Assembly: GCA_030267965.1 (NCBI GenBank)
Contig: BRYA01000553.1
Coordinates: forward strand, 1-11,488
Direction of reading: 5' to 3'
Source: Triparma columacea
Lineage: Eukaryota; Sar; Bolidophyceae; Parmales; Triparmaceae
DNA: 11,488 nt
In this document: piece by piece, positions 1-8,147 of the stretch
Numbering within the stretch: the stretch's first letter is position 1
Layout of the letters: each line of letters begins with the position of its first letter
Program-made: the position numbers and the translations under genes
Notes under the pieces: model-generated
The model's database searches: none
Seen by the model: only the letters and a program-made list of their open reading frames with translations
What the model was told of the DNA's origin: nothing

Positions 1-1000
1 TCAAACCTGAAACTGTTCTGCACTCAAAGAACGCCTGAGTCACTTCGTCCACGTCCACCTCGTCGCCGGCATAAAAGTCAGTCGTTGCCTGCACAAAGAA
101 TGCCAGCGCCTTCGCGGCCTCAAACTCCCCCCTCAGCGCCTCCACCATCTCCCCCTTCCCCAACTCTCTCTCCTCCTTCTCCCTCTTCCTCCGACGAACC
201 TCCCCGAAAGCCCTCTTGGCGAAACTCAAGGCCTTCACGACAGACGCGTTCTGATCGGAAGTGCTCGAGCCGTCGGAGGTGTCTAAACAGGACTTCATGA
301 CACCTGCGAGACCCAAATACGTGCGTCCACCACGCAGGGAGTCTCCAGTCCTCTCGTAAAGCTACGAGCGATGGCGAAATGGTTAGTTAAGAAAGCGGAT
401 AACCTGACACTTCGCAAAATTCCTCTCACTCACCTCCCCCGCCTTCATCCACAGCCCCACCTCCTTCTCACTCGGGAAGCCTCCTCCCCCTTCCCCCTTC
501 CTCACCCTACCCTCCATATGCGCGAGGCTCTCGCACGCGCTCGCAACCCTCGCAAACTCACACGTCTCCTCCCCCAGCTCCACGCACTCCTCCGCGTAAC
601 CTCAGGCTAACCCGAAGTCACCGAGGCCGGCGTGGCAGTCGCCGAGGACCTCGAGAACCGTCAGGGTCAGGGACTTGTAGCCAGGGTTCTTGGAGAGGGT
701 GGACTTGGAGGATTTTAGGAGCTGGTGGGCTCGGGTTATCAAGGGGAGGGATGAGGAGTAGAGACGGAGGGAACAACGGATCCCAGAGAGGGACGCAAGG
801 TTGCCGATTACGGACCACGGGTCGGAGAGGGGGGGAGGAGGAAAGTGGGGTGATTATGTTACCGGAAGGATCAAGCTGAGAAGGGGGGTTGTTGTCGAAA
901 GGAAAAAAGGAAAAGGGTGGTTAGAGGACGATACGTGTAGATGCAGCCTCCCTTCCTGCACTCGCTTCACTCGCCACTTCCCTCACCTCGTAAACGTCAT
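1..1000 (-). CDS. Helical (BAR- or TPR-like) protein, 3' part, possibly a pseudogene
   Basis: Unrecognised protein, incomplete at the window edge, with its start not found. On the minus strand, one frame reads from about 826 down to 404, then a 42-nt intron (403-362, GTTATC donor, CTTAACTAAC branch, TAG acceptor) joins in phase to 361-1. The product is Glu/Lys/Ala-rich and helical. The stretch LGDCHAGLGDF...A...GYAEEC fits a TPR helix pair, but the overall pattern also resembles the coiled coil of sorting-nexin BAR domains. Upstream, an acidic exon ends at 987 (GEEDDVYE) and a 111-nt intron (986-876, CTCTAAC branch, CTCAG acceptor) leads to 875. Two lesions are visible: an in-frame TGA at 604-602, and a frame change at a C7 run near 827-833. 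It could be a decayed gene, an assembly error, or a gene with a different 5' structure. No in-frame ATG precedes the first exon. It is transcribed divergently from eEF1A. Confidence 0.45.
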
Positions 1001-1129
1001 CCTCCTCTCCGTCCTCTATCCCCTCCTCCCCGCAACCACCCCCTCCTTGAAATTGGATGATGAGATATGTTGGAGAGCTCTTCAAAACAGACCAGAAAAA
1101 AATTGCAAAACTAAATACTAACTAAAACC
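1001..1129. promoter_or_regulatory. Divergent intergenic region upstream of eEF1A
   Basis: This short spacer separates the left minus-strand gene from the eEF1A start, so it must hold the eEF1A promoter and 5'UTR and probably the upstream part of the other gene. The last 40 bases before the ATG are A/C-rich (CTAAATACTAACTAAAACC) with almost no G, as in leaders of highly expressed genes. I see no clear TATA box. The assignment rests on position only. Confidence 0.35.
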
Positions 1130-2797
1130 ATGGTAGGTGGCTCTAGCGGTCATTATTTCCTCCTATCCTTTCTTTGTCATCATATTATCTACTCTCCGGC
1201 CATTAGTTATCCGGTTCGACGCCTGGAATGTCCTGTAATTTACTCAACCCCGTTCTCGACCATTGGTGACCTTTGGAACTAAATAGTGGATATCAGCATG
1301 TTCCTGCCCCCAATATGCGCCGCCGGCTCGCCAAGAGGGTGGTTACTTCAAAATACCTTCCATTGAGGGCCATAATTGTCCGATTAGCGTCTCAAATCCC
1401 TCAAATTTCACATATTTTTCCCACATACCGTCGTCGTGTCCGCAAGACTCCCCACTAACCCTCAATTTTCTCCTCCTTCCTAACAGGGAAAAGAGAAGAT
1501 TCACATCAGTCTTGTCGTCATCGGCCACGTCGATGCCGGAAAGTCCACCACCACCGGACACTTGATCTACAAGTGCGGAGGAATTGACAAGCGTACCATC
1601 GAGAAGTTCGAGAAGGAGGCTGCTGAGCTTGGAAAGGGATCCTTCAAGTACGCCTGGGTCCTTGACAACCTCAAGGCCGAGCGTGAGCGCGGTATCACCA
1701 TCGACATCGCCCTCTGGAAGTTCGAGTCCCCCAAGTACTCCTTCACCGTCATTGACGCCCCTGGACACCGTGATTTCATCAAGAACATGATCACCGGAAC
1801 CTCCCAGGCCGATGTTGCCGTCCTCGTCATCGACTCCTCCCAGGGAGGATTCGAGGCCGGTATCTCCAAGGACGGACAGACCCGTGAGCACGCCCTTCTT
1901 GCTTTCACCCTTGGTGTCAAGCAGATGATTGTTGCTTGCAACAAGATGGACGACAAGACCGTCAACTACGACCAGAAGAGGTACGAGGAGATCAAGGGAG
2001 AGGTCGCTGGATACCTCAAGAAGGTCGGATACAAGCCCATGAAGATCCCCTTCATCCCCATCTCCGGATGGTCTGGAGACAACATGATCGACAAGTCCCC
2101 CAACATGGCCTGGTACAAGGGACCTTACCTTCTCGAGGCCCTCGACAAGTGCAACCCCCCCAAGAGGCCCACCGACAAGGCCCTCCGCCTTCCCCTCCAG
2201 GATGTCTACAAGATCGGAGGAATCGGCACTGTGCCCGTCGGACGTGTCGAGACCGGAGTCATCAAGCCCGGCATGGTCGTCCAGTTCGCCCCCCCTGCTA
2301 TCTGCACTGAGGTTAAGTCCGTCGAGATGCACCACGAGAGTCTCCCCGAGGCTGTCCCCGGAGACAACGTCGGATTCAACGTCAAGAACCTTGCCGTCAA
2401 GGACCTCAGGCGTGGATTCGTCGCTTCCGACTCCAAGAAGAACCCTGCTTGGGGAGCCAAGAGCTTCAACGCTCAGGTCATCGTCATGAACCACCCCGGA
2501 CAGATCAGCAACGGATACAGCCCCGTCCTCGATTGCCACACTGCCCACGTTGCTTGCAAGTTCGCCCAGATCCTCGAGAAGATGGACCGCCGTTCTGGAA
2601 AGGTCCTTGAGGCTAACCCTAAGTTTGTCAAGGCTGGAGATGCTTGCATCGTCAAGCTTGAGCCCTCCAAGCCCCTCTGCGTCGAGAGCTTCACGGACTT
2701 CCCTCCCCTCGGAAGGTTCGCCGTCCGTGACATGCGCCAGACTGTCGCCGTCGGCGTCATCAAGAGCGTTGAGATCGATGACTCCAAGAAGAAGTAA
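1130..2797 (+). CDS. EEF1A: Translation elongation factor 1-alpha (eEF1A)
   Basis: GTPase that carries aminoacyl-tRNA to the ribosomal A site in the cytosol. Exon 1 contributes only the ATG (1130-1132), followed by GTAGGT. Exon 2 runs 1487-2797 and starts GGAAAAGAG, giving MGKEKIHIS and a 437-residue protein, within the usual range. All GTPase motifs are present at standard positions: P-loop GHVDAGKS (14-21), switch I with GITID (Thr72), DAPGH (from Asp91) and NKMD (153-156). Domains II and III follow ([11 protein letters not shown], then the [18 protein letters not shown] end), with a lysine tail and TAA. Codons are strongly biased to C-ending forms (GTC, ATC, CTC, AAG), unlike the neighbouring genes, as expected for very high expression. 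It is true eEF1A and not the EFL variant. The start follows from the only splice model that restores the conserved N-terminus. Confidence 0.97.
1133..1486 (+). other. eEF1A intron 1, directly after the start codon
   Basis: A 354-nt GT-AG intron with a GTAGGT donor, a CCACTAACCC branch site about 30 nt from the 3' end, a T/C-rich tract and a TAACAG acceptor. It separates the ATG from the second codon and is the longest intron in the window. I see no hidden exon in it. First introns of eEF1A genes often carry transcription-enhancing elements. That role here is inference from the family, not from a motif. Confidence 0.93.
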
Positions 2798-3189
2798 GCG
2801 ATGCTAGGATAGGAGAGAGAAAAGCGGAGGAACACTGGACTAGCGATAAATCGATAAAGCCAAGTAGTAAGAGAAAAGCCCTCCTTTTATTTTTATTCCA
2901 CACCCTGTTATTGTCTGAAAGTTCGGTTTAACTACGACTGTTACCGTCAAAAGCAAGAGTTAGTAACTGCCAGAGGAAGTGGTCCCACGCGAAGCTGTCT
3001 CCAGGCTCAAATCACAACAAAGCAGCCCTTATTTTTGACTGAACAACGTACTGCTTTTTTTGTACACATCGGAGTCTTCCATATATATATTCAATTAGCC
3101 TTATAACGTTTAATTTTCTGAGGAGGTACTTGGGGCTTCAGACCAAGCTTCTCCATTCTCGAGGCACCGGCACAAGGGCAGGGAATTAC
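2798..3189. other. Intergenic: eEF1A 3' end and glycosyltransferase upstream region
   Basis: No gene recognised. The first part is the eEF1A 3'UTR. It has no canonical AATAAA, but GATAAA occurs twice (around 2845-2857), followed by a T-rich stretch (2884-2897). Near 3081-3090 there is a TATATATAT run, about 100 nt before the next ATG, which could be a core promoter element for the glycosyltransferase. The frame of that gene stays open upstream of its first ATG, so a start farther upstream through an unseen exon is possible. Confidence 0.35.
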
Positions 3190-5015
3190 ATGGGGGATAG
3201 GATAGATGGAAAGAAACGGAGTAAACTCCAGATTGATCAAGCTCAACCTACACACACACCAACCCCAGATCCCCGAACCAGATGGTATGAGTCTATCCAT
3301 GAGCTTCAAAATCAATCTACCCCATCGACGACTGTCAGAAATAGCCACAAGTCACCCCAAACGCCCATCTTAGCACCTACTCTCCCTCTCCCTCACTCTC
3401 TTCTGCCCAATCCTAATTTTCCCAACGTCGATGTCATAATTCCTTGCTATAATGCTTCTTCAACAATTGAAGCTGCCCTTTCCTCTGCATATTATCAGAA
3501 TTACGAGGGGCTGATATCGATAGTAACCTACGATGATAACTCTGTGGACGAGACTGAGAAGAGAGTTTTAGAGTTTCGCTCCTCGCACCCTTCCACACCT
3601 TCCAGGAAGCTCATTCATAAATCTGCTCCTCCTGACAAGAGGGACCCAGGCGGTGCGGGGTATGCACGAAACCGCTGCGTTGAGGCTGGGAGCGGGGAAG
3701 TTCTTGTGCTCTTAGATTCTGACGATGTGATGATGCCTGCTAGAGTGAAGGAGCAGGTGGAGCTTTTGATGTCCTTGAAGGTGAGGTGGGGGGGAGGCCA
3801 CAGATCTCTTCGCTCTCCACCGCCAATCTCCACCGCCGCTCTCCACCGCCCTCGCCCCCCCCCTTCCCCATAATGCTCCCCCCCCTTACCAAAATCCCTC
3901 TTTATTCGCTTCGCTCATCACTCGCTCACACTCATGCAGGACGACGAGCGCAGTCGTGCTATTGTGGGTTCCAAGTTTTACAGGGACCCGGCGAACAGCA
4001 CTCACCACTACACGAACTGGGCAAACGGCCTATCCCCGGATCGCCTGTACCTGGAGCAGTACCGAGAGCTCACCTTGCTGCATCCGACTTGGTGCATGAT
4101 GCGCTCTCGCTTCGAGTATCTCGGTGGATATGTTCAAGCGGACGGTGGCAGCTTAGTGTTGAAAACGACTGACATTTCGCCCCCAAAAGTGACGACGACC
4201 AAACCCCCCCCTTTCCCTCTCATCCTACCCTCTGAGCCCGCCTCCTCCCTCATCCTCGCGGAGGACCTCCGGTTGTTCTACTCCCATATGAAATGTTCGG
4301 GCCTCCTCTATCAAGCCCCCTCTGTTCTCCTCATGTACAGGCATGCCCTCAACTCCTCTCAGTCCTCGCGTACGCCTCGGGACTTGCTAGTCAAGCTTAG
4401 GTTGCAGGCCTTCTCTGACAGGGTCCTGAGCAAACCGCCCTTTTCCTCCGGTTTCTGCGTGTGGGGGGCGGGCAGGGACGGGAAGGCATTCGTCAAGGTA
4501 AGGGTGTGGCGTTAGCCGGGGGCTGGGAGGGTTGTCCCAAGTTGCCTCCTGCCTCGTGCAAAAGATGCCTGCCTTTACGCCTCAACCTCACCCCTCCCTA
4601 CTTTCCCCCTACTCGCCCCCTACTCGCCCCCTACTCGCCCCCTACTCCGCTCTTCAGTCGCTCTCCCCGCCACTTCTATCTCTTGTGCGCCTCATGGTTG
4701 ACGTGGACGAGAAGAAGATAAAAGTGAGTGGCAAGGTTCTAGTCTGATTGTCCATAAGCTGCCCCCCCGACCCCCCCTCAATATCCACACCTCACCCACC
4801 CTCACCCGGAACATCACCCGCAGGGCGGCTATTACTTCAACCGCGCCTTGGACTGCAAGATTCCCATCAAGCACTTTACGGCACTCAATTCCCCCCCTCA
4901 CTCTGATCTTCCCGTGGTGTGCTGTGTCGCCATGTATAGAACTGGCGGTAAGCTTGAGGAGAACGTTGCCAGTGTGAGCAGGGAAGAGGGCGTGAGTTTG
5001 TGGCACTTCTTCTAA
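3190..5015 (+). CDS. Family-2 glycosyltransferase, B3GNTL1-like
   Basis: Probable UDP-sugar-dependent transferase of the GT-A fold. Exons 3190-3780, 3940-4497, 4658-4723 and 4824-5015 all join in phase 0 and give 468 residues, TAA stop. The GT2 core starts VDVIIPCYN (80-88). The nucleotide-sugar/metal motif is LDSDDVMMP (DSDD 176-179), after GGAGYARNR. Next come RDPANST, HPTW, the acidic EDLRLFY (catalytic-base region, E305-D306) and the late block DVDEKKIK then GGYYF. The order and the C-terminus (LEENV...LWHFF) match animal B3GNTL1 from memory of that family. It is longer than the roughly 360-residue relatives because of an 80-residue Ser/Pro-rich N-terminal extension and a loop before EDLRLFY. 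That loop may be a small unspliced intron (4189-4236). No signal peptide or membrane anchor is evident. Its acceptor sugar is unknown. Start is the first ATG of the frame. Confidence 0.85.
4605..4648 (+). repeat. 11-bp tandem repeat in glycosyltransferase intron 2
   Basis: Four adjacent copies of CCCCCTACTCG (the last ends CC in place of CG) sit just before the acceptor at 4657. The whole stretch from about 4566 to the acceptor is pyrimidine-rich and has no AG dinucleotide, so the expansion lies inside the zone scanned from branch site to acceptor. Confidence 0.9.
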
Positions 5016-5511
5016 AAGTTGGGCTGGTGTGTTCTCTTTGCTATAACGTCCTTGTTAAATTACTGTTGTTGGAAGAGCACAAGCCCCCTTTTCGTTATGG
5101 ATCGTGTAAGAACGGTCTTTAGTGTAAAGACTGGTCCGGTCTTGACCGATCCTGAATTGACCAAGACCGGTCCCAGAATTCAAATTACGTCACGACGGTT
5201 CGGACCGTGGCAAGAAAATCCGCTTTGTTAAGTGCAGGAGTTGCAGTTACAGGGGGGCCAGGGGCAGGATGAGGAGAAAACCGGAAGAAGAAGATCAGGA
5301 TTTTTTCTGAATAGCTTTTGGGAAGTTTTACCGTCGTTACTCCAGTCCTTCGGACGCTGACTGCTTCTAAAAATACTTTTACTCCCTTCGTATCTAGCTG
5401 AATTCCTCTAGGAGTGCCAATTTCTGTTGATTCAAAGGCCCCTTAACTGGATCGGTGCCATCTTCACACCCTATACAGCGTTGGCCCCGCTATTTGGCCG
5501 TGTATTTTGCG
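5016..5511. other. Intergenic between glycosyltransferase and TPR gene
   Basis: No gene recognised. The stretch has a different, AT-richer composition than its neighbours. It holds the glycosyltransferase 3'UTR, a cluster of short inverted repeats around 5113-5210, and the presumed promoter of the TPR gene. No AATAAA or clear TATA box is seen. A short open frame at 5019-5231 has no recognisable domain and overlaps the palindromic cluster, so I do not call it a gene. Confidence 0.4.
5113..5210. repeat. Cluster of GGTC/GACC inverted repeats
   Basis: Three nested or adjacent palindromes occur in under 100 bp. The first is GTCTTTA / TAAAGAC (5115-5121, 5125-5131, 3-nt loop). The second is an imperfect pair CTGGTCCGGTCTTG / CAAGACCGGTCCCAG (5131-5144, 5162-5176). 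The third is ACGGT / ACCGT (around 5195-5208). The GGTC core recurs in several of the arms. This looks like a degenerate small inverted-repeat element (MITE-like) or a regulatory hairpin. No target-site duplication could be fixed by eye. Confidence 0.55.
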
Positions 5512-7201
5512 ATGCAATCCTCCACAGATCTTCGCCTGATTGACATTCAGGTTGAGATTTGCAAGCGAAAGACCTTGGCGACGGAGTGCACAGAGAGGGG
5601 CAACGAGCTTTTCGACAAAGGTGATTACGAGGGTGCAATGGTGGAGTACGACGCGGCACTAGCCTCGGTTCCGAATCACACGGAGGCTCTGGGGAATAGG
5701 GCCAATGTGAAATCAGCTTTGAAAGATTGGGTAGGCTGCATATCAGATTGCGGAAGGGTGCTCGAGCTGTCTTCCAAGGTAAGGAGGATGGGATGGGGGG
5801 GGTCAAGTAAAGTATCCCGCCCCAACCTACCCCCCTCTCGGACCAACTAACTCGCACTAACTCACATCAATCCCCGCCCCAACCTACCCCCCTCCCGGAC
5901 CAACTAACTCGCCCTAACTCACATCAATCCCCCCCCAAACACCCCACCTACCCCCTTAACAGCGTCGTGGCGGTGCTGCGCTTTCCACCTCAACCCCGGA
6001 TCGATCCTCCCTATTCAACGAGTCAGTTGTATACTACACCCGCGCCGAGGCCCACTATCACCTCCGCAAATACTACGACTGCCTCTCCGACTGTGACTCC
6101 TCTCTCCTCCTCCAGCCCAAGTTCCCCGAGGCCCTGTGCTGCAGGGGGGCCGCCCACAACGCCCTGGGGAGCTTCAAGCAGGCCAAGACTGACCTCGACC
6201 TTGCTATTCGGACGAGGCCACGGTATGGGGTAGCAAGACGGCATAGGGGCATCGCGGCTTACATGATGAAGGAGTATGGGGAGGCCGTTAGGGACTTGAG
6301 GGAGGCCAAGGCGATAGAGGGGGGGGAGCTGGCGGGGAGGTGGCTGGAGAAGGCGGAAGAGGCGCTGAGGAGGGAGGAAATTGAGGCGATGAGGAGGGGG
6401 GAAGAGCTCTGCAGGAGGGAAGAGGGTGGTGGGGATGCGGAGGGTGAAGAGAGTGGAAGGGGAGGAAGGTATAATTCATCTTCTTCATCCGCGCCACCAT
6501 CCGCTCCTCCCCCTCCCCCTCAGTTTGCCCCCTTCTCATCCTTTATCCTCCCCGAGTCAAAGGTGTCCCCTCCCCCTGGCGCTTCATGGGAGACTGATTC
6601 TATTTCCTCCGCCGCAACCTCAGGGGTCGCAAAGAGTCTTGAGCACGACCTTTTCTGCATCGAGGTGGCTGCAATAGTAGACACTGTGATAGCCGTGGGT
6701 ACGGCGAGCGTAATGGGGAGCATGCACAAGGTCTCAGAGCAGATGTGCTTAGCGGTCGCACTGCAGATGCAGAGCCAGACGAAGATCGGCCTTATGAGGG
6801 CGCTGAGGGAGCAGTACATATCGGACAACATGAGGAATGTCTTCCAGCAGATTCAGGTCGAGGCGTTGGTGGATACAGCGATCGCAGTGGGGACGGCGAG
6901 CGTGGTGGGGAAGATTAGGGGGGGGGCGGACAATGAAGTGAGCGAACAGATGGTGATTAACGCCGCCATGCAGATGGAGAACCAGGTGAAGTACGGGCTC
7001 ATCAGGATGAAGGAGCAGTATATCGCAGACAACGTCAGGCACGTGTTCCAGAATGTTCAGGAGAGTGAGCAGAGCACTGGGAGGAGGTTCAGTTGGAGCC
7101 ATCACATGGGTATGGGGAGGAGGAAGACGAGGGAACACAGCTTGAAGGAACTGGAGACCATGAGGAAACACTTTGAGGAAGCTGAGAGAGACTTGGGGTA
7201 G
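5512..7201 (+). CDS. TPR protein with duplicated C-terminal module
   Basis: Two exons, 5512-5778 and 5963-7201, join in phase 0 to a 501-residue protein. Residues about 20-90 hold two TPRs, starting at ERGNELFDKGDYEGAMVEYD. After the intron, TPRs continue (YYTRAEAHYHLRKYYDCLSDCD, ALCCRGAAHNALGSFKQAKTD, ARRHRGIAAYMMKEYGEAVRD). The layout resembles co-chaperone TPR proteins such as DNAJC7 or TTC families, but there is no J domain in the window. A Glu/Arg helix and a Ser/Pro linker follow. Residues 323-388 and 389 to about 455 are two copies of one module I do not recognise (DTxIAVGTASV...VSEQM...QYIxDNxRxVFQ). The end is a basic helical tail. The role is unknown; protein binding by the TPRs is inferred. 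The ATG chosen is the first in frame and sits 20 residues before TPR1. Confidence 0.82.
5816..5929 (+). repeat. 57-bp tandem duplication in TPR gene intron
   Basis: Two adjacent 57-bp copies (5816-5872, 5873-5929) differ at about two positions (CTCTCGG vs CTCCCGG, CGCACT vs CGCCCT). A partial third, C-rich copy follows up to the acceptor at 5962. Each copy contains two CTAAC branch-site-like motifs, and there is no AG from 5816 to the acceptor. The intron (5779-5962, 184 nt) therefore has several candidate branch points for one acceptor. Confidence 0.92.
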
Positions 7202-7224
7202 AGAGTGAGGGATGTTGGCCCCCA

Positions 7225-7230
7225 AATAAA
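7225..7230 (+). terminator. Polyadenylation signal of TPR gene
   Basis: A canonical AATAAA lies 23 nt after the TAG stop of the TPR gene, followed by a T-rich stretch (ATTGTTTTGT). The convergent EMG1 stop is only about 40 nt farther on, so the two 3'UTRs probably overlap. Confidence 0.6.
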
Positions 7231-7270
7231 ATTGTTTTGTATCAGTACACTATCAAACGGTTAAGCCTTA

Positions 7271-8131
7271 TCAAACGATCCCCCAAAACGACTCCACCGC
7301 CCCCGCAATCCTCGCCGCCGCCGCTGCCCCGCTAAGGTTGTACTCGCTGATCTTGTAAACATCCGTAACGTAAGGATTCCTCTCCGTCGTTATGTTATCG
7401 CTAGCCATCGCACCCAGGACGAAAGCAACGTCACCGACGGGGGAGTCAGAGGACGACTTGGGAGTGAGGAGACGACGGGCTAGGGAGAGAGGGGAGTAGA
7501 GGTCACCGTCAACCTCGAGGCCGACACACCTGGCACCACCAAGCTTGGAGCCGAAGTCGTTTCGGATCACCTTGAGGAGAGTGGTGCCGGTGGTCGACTT
7601 TATCTTCATCTTGTGGAGGAGCTGGACCATGAGACCGGAGAAACGCTTGAAGGTACGGGGGATGCGGATGGACGGGTGCACGTAGATTAGGACATTGTTG
7701 GTGGTGCGGATGTAGATCTGCATGCGGTTGGCCTTGTTGAGAGGTGAATCTATTAGGGTGAGGAGCATCTGGTGAGTTATGTCGGGGCGGTACATTTTAG
7801 GGTCCTGAGGTGGGTAGGGGAGGAGTGGAGTGGAGGAGTGGAGTGGAGGAGTTTGTGTGAGAAGGTGATCATAATACTTTTGATTTCATGGCATATACGC
7901 AATTTAAAGCATTGCATCGTCATCTTCCTATTACATATCCCCCCTCACCTTCTTCCACTTCCTACACAAGTCCCTATGATCGTCACAATTGAGCAACTCG
8001 AAGTCTCCCTTCCTTGTCTTTACAGTCTCTAGCTTTGCATCGTCAAGTAGGAATATTATCTTAGACTGGTCGCCTTCCTCGTCATCTGAGGAGTCGCTAT
8101 CGATGGATGAGGCCTTGCGTTTGTTTGACAT
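7271..8131 (-). CDS. EMG1: 18S rRNA pseudouridine N1-methyltransferase EMG1/NEP1
   Basis: SPOUT-class enzyme that methylates a pseudouridine of 18S rRNA and is needed for 40S ribosome assembly in the nucleolus. Exon 1 (8131-7949) and exon 2 (7804-7271) join in phase 0 across a 144-nt intron, giving 238 residues, close to the roughly 240 of the family. After a Ser/Asp-rich basic N-terminus come the family blocks IIFLLDDAKLETVK and FELLNCDDH, then DPKMYRPDITHQ built across the junction, DSPLNKA, NVLIYVHP, RIPRTFKRFSGLMVQLLHK (from residue 108), FVLGAM (cofactor loop, about 189-194) and ISEYNLSGA. The C-terminus ESFWGIV with TGA stop is exactly where the family ends, so TGA is a normal stop in this genome. 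A TGA directly before the ATG fixes the start. Its 5' end abuts or overlaps the methyltransferase gene. Confidence 0.95.
7822..7852 (-). repeat. 13-bp tandem repeat in EMG1 intron
   Basis: On the plus strand GGAGTGGAGTGGA occurs twice in tandem plus a five-base remnant. Read in the sense of EMG1 it is a TCC/ACTCC-rich, AG-free tract placed directly upstream of the acceptor at 7805. Confidence 0.85.
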
Positions 8132-8147
8132 TCAGATATTTGAGGAA

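Noticed and set aside
602..604. UGA as selenocysteine codon
   Set aside because: The codon sits in a helical repeat without a redox motif, and I could not identify a SECIS element. A nonsense allele or an error is simpler. Kept only as a remote option.
85..610. Plus-strand open frames of 71 and 79 codons at the left edge
   Set aside because: Low-complexity Pro/Ser/Arg translations that are shadows of the minus-strand helical gene, which has a spliced, coding-like frame here.
1343..2548. 401-codon open frame on the minus strand across eEF1A
   Set aside because: It lies antisense to a certain gene with extreme C-ending codon bias, which removes stop codons from that antisense frame. Its translation is a repetitive Gly/Asp/Leu/Val string without domain features.
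4605..4648. CRISPR-like or satellite array
   Set aside because: The unit is only 11 bp with no spacers, lies inside an intron, and has four copies; it is a simple slippage repeat.
5019..5231. 70-codon open frame after the glycosyltransferase
   Set aside because: It runs through the palindromic cluster, has no recognisable motif, and its composition is not coding-like.
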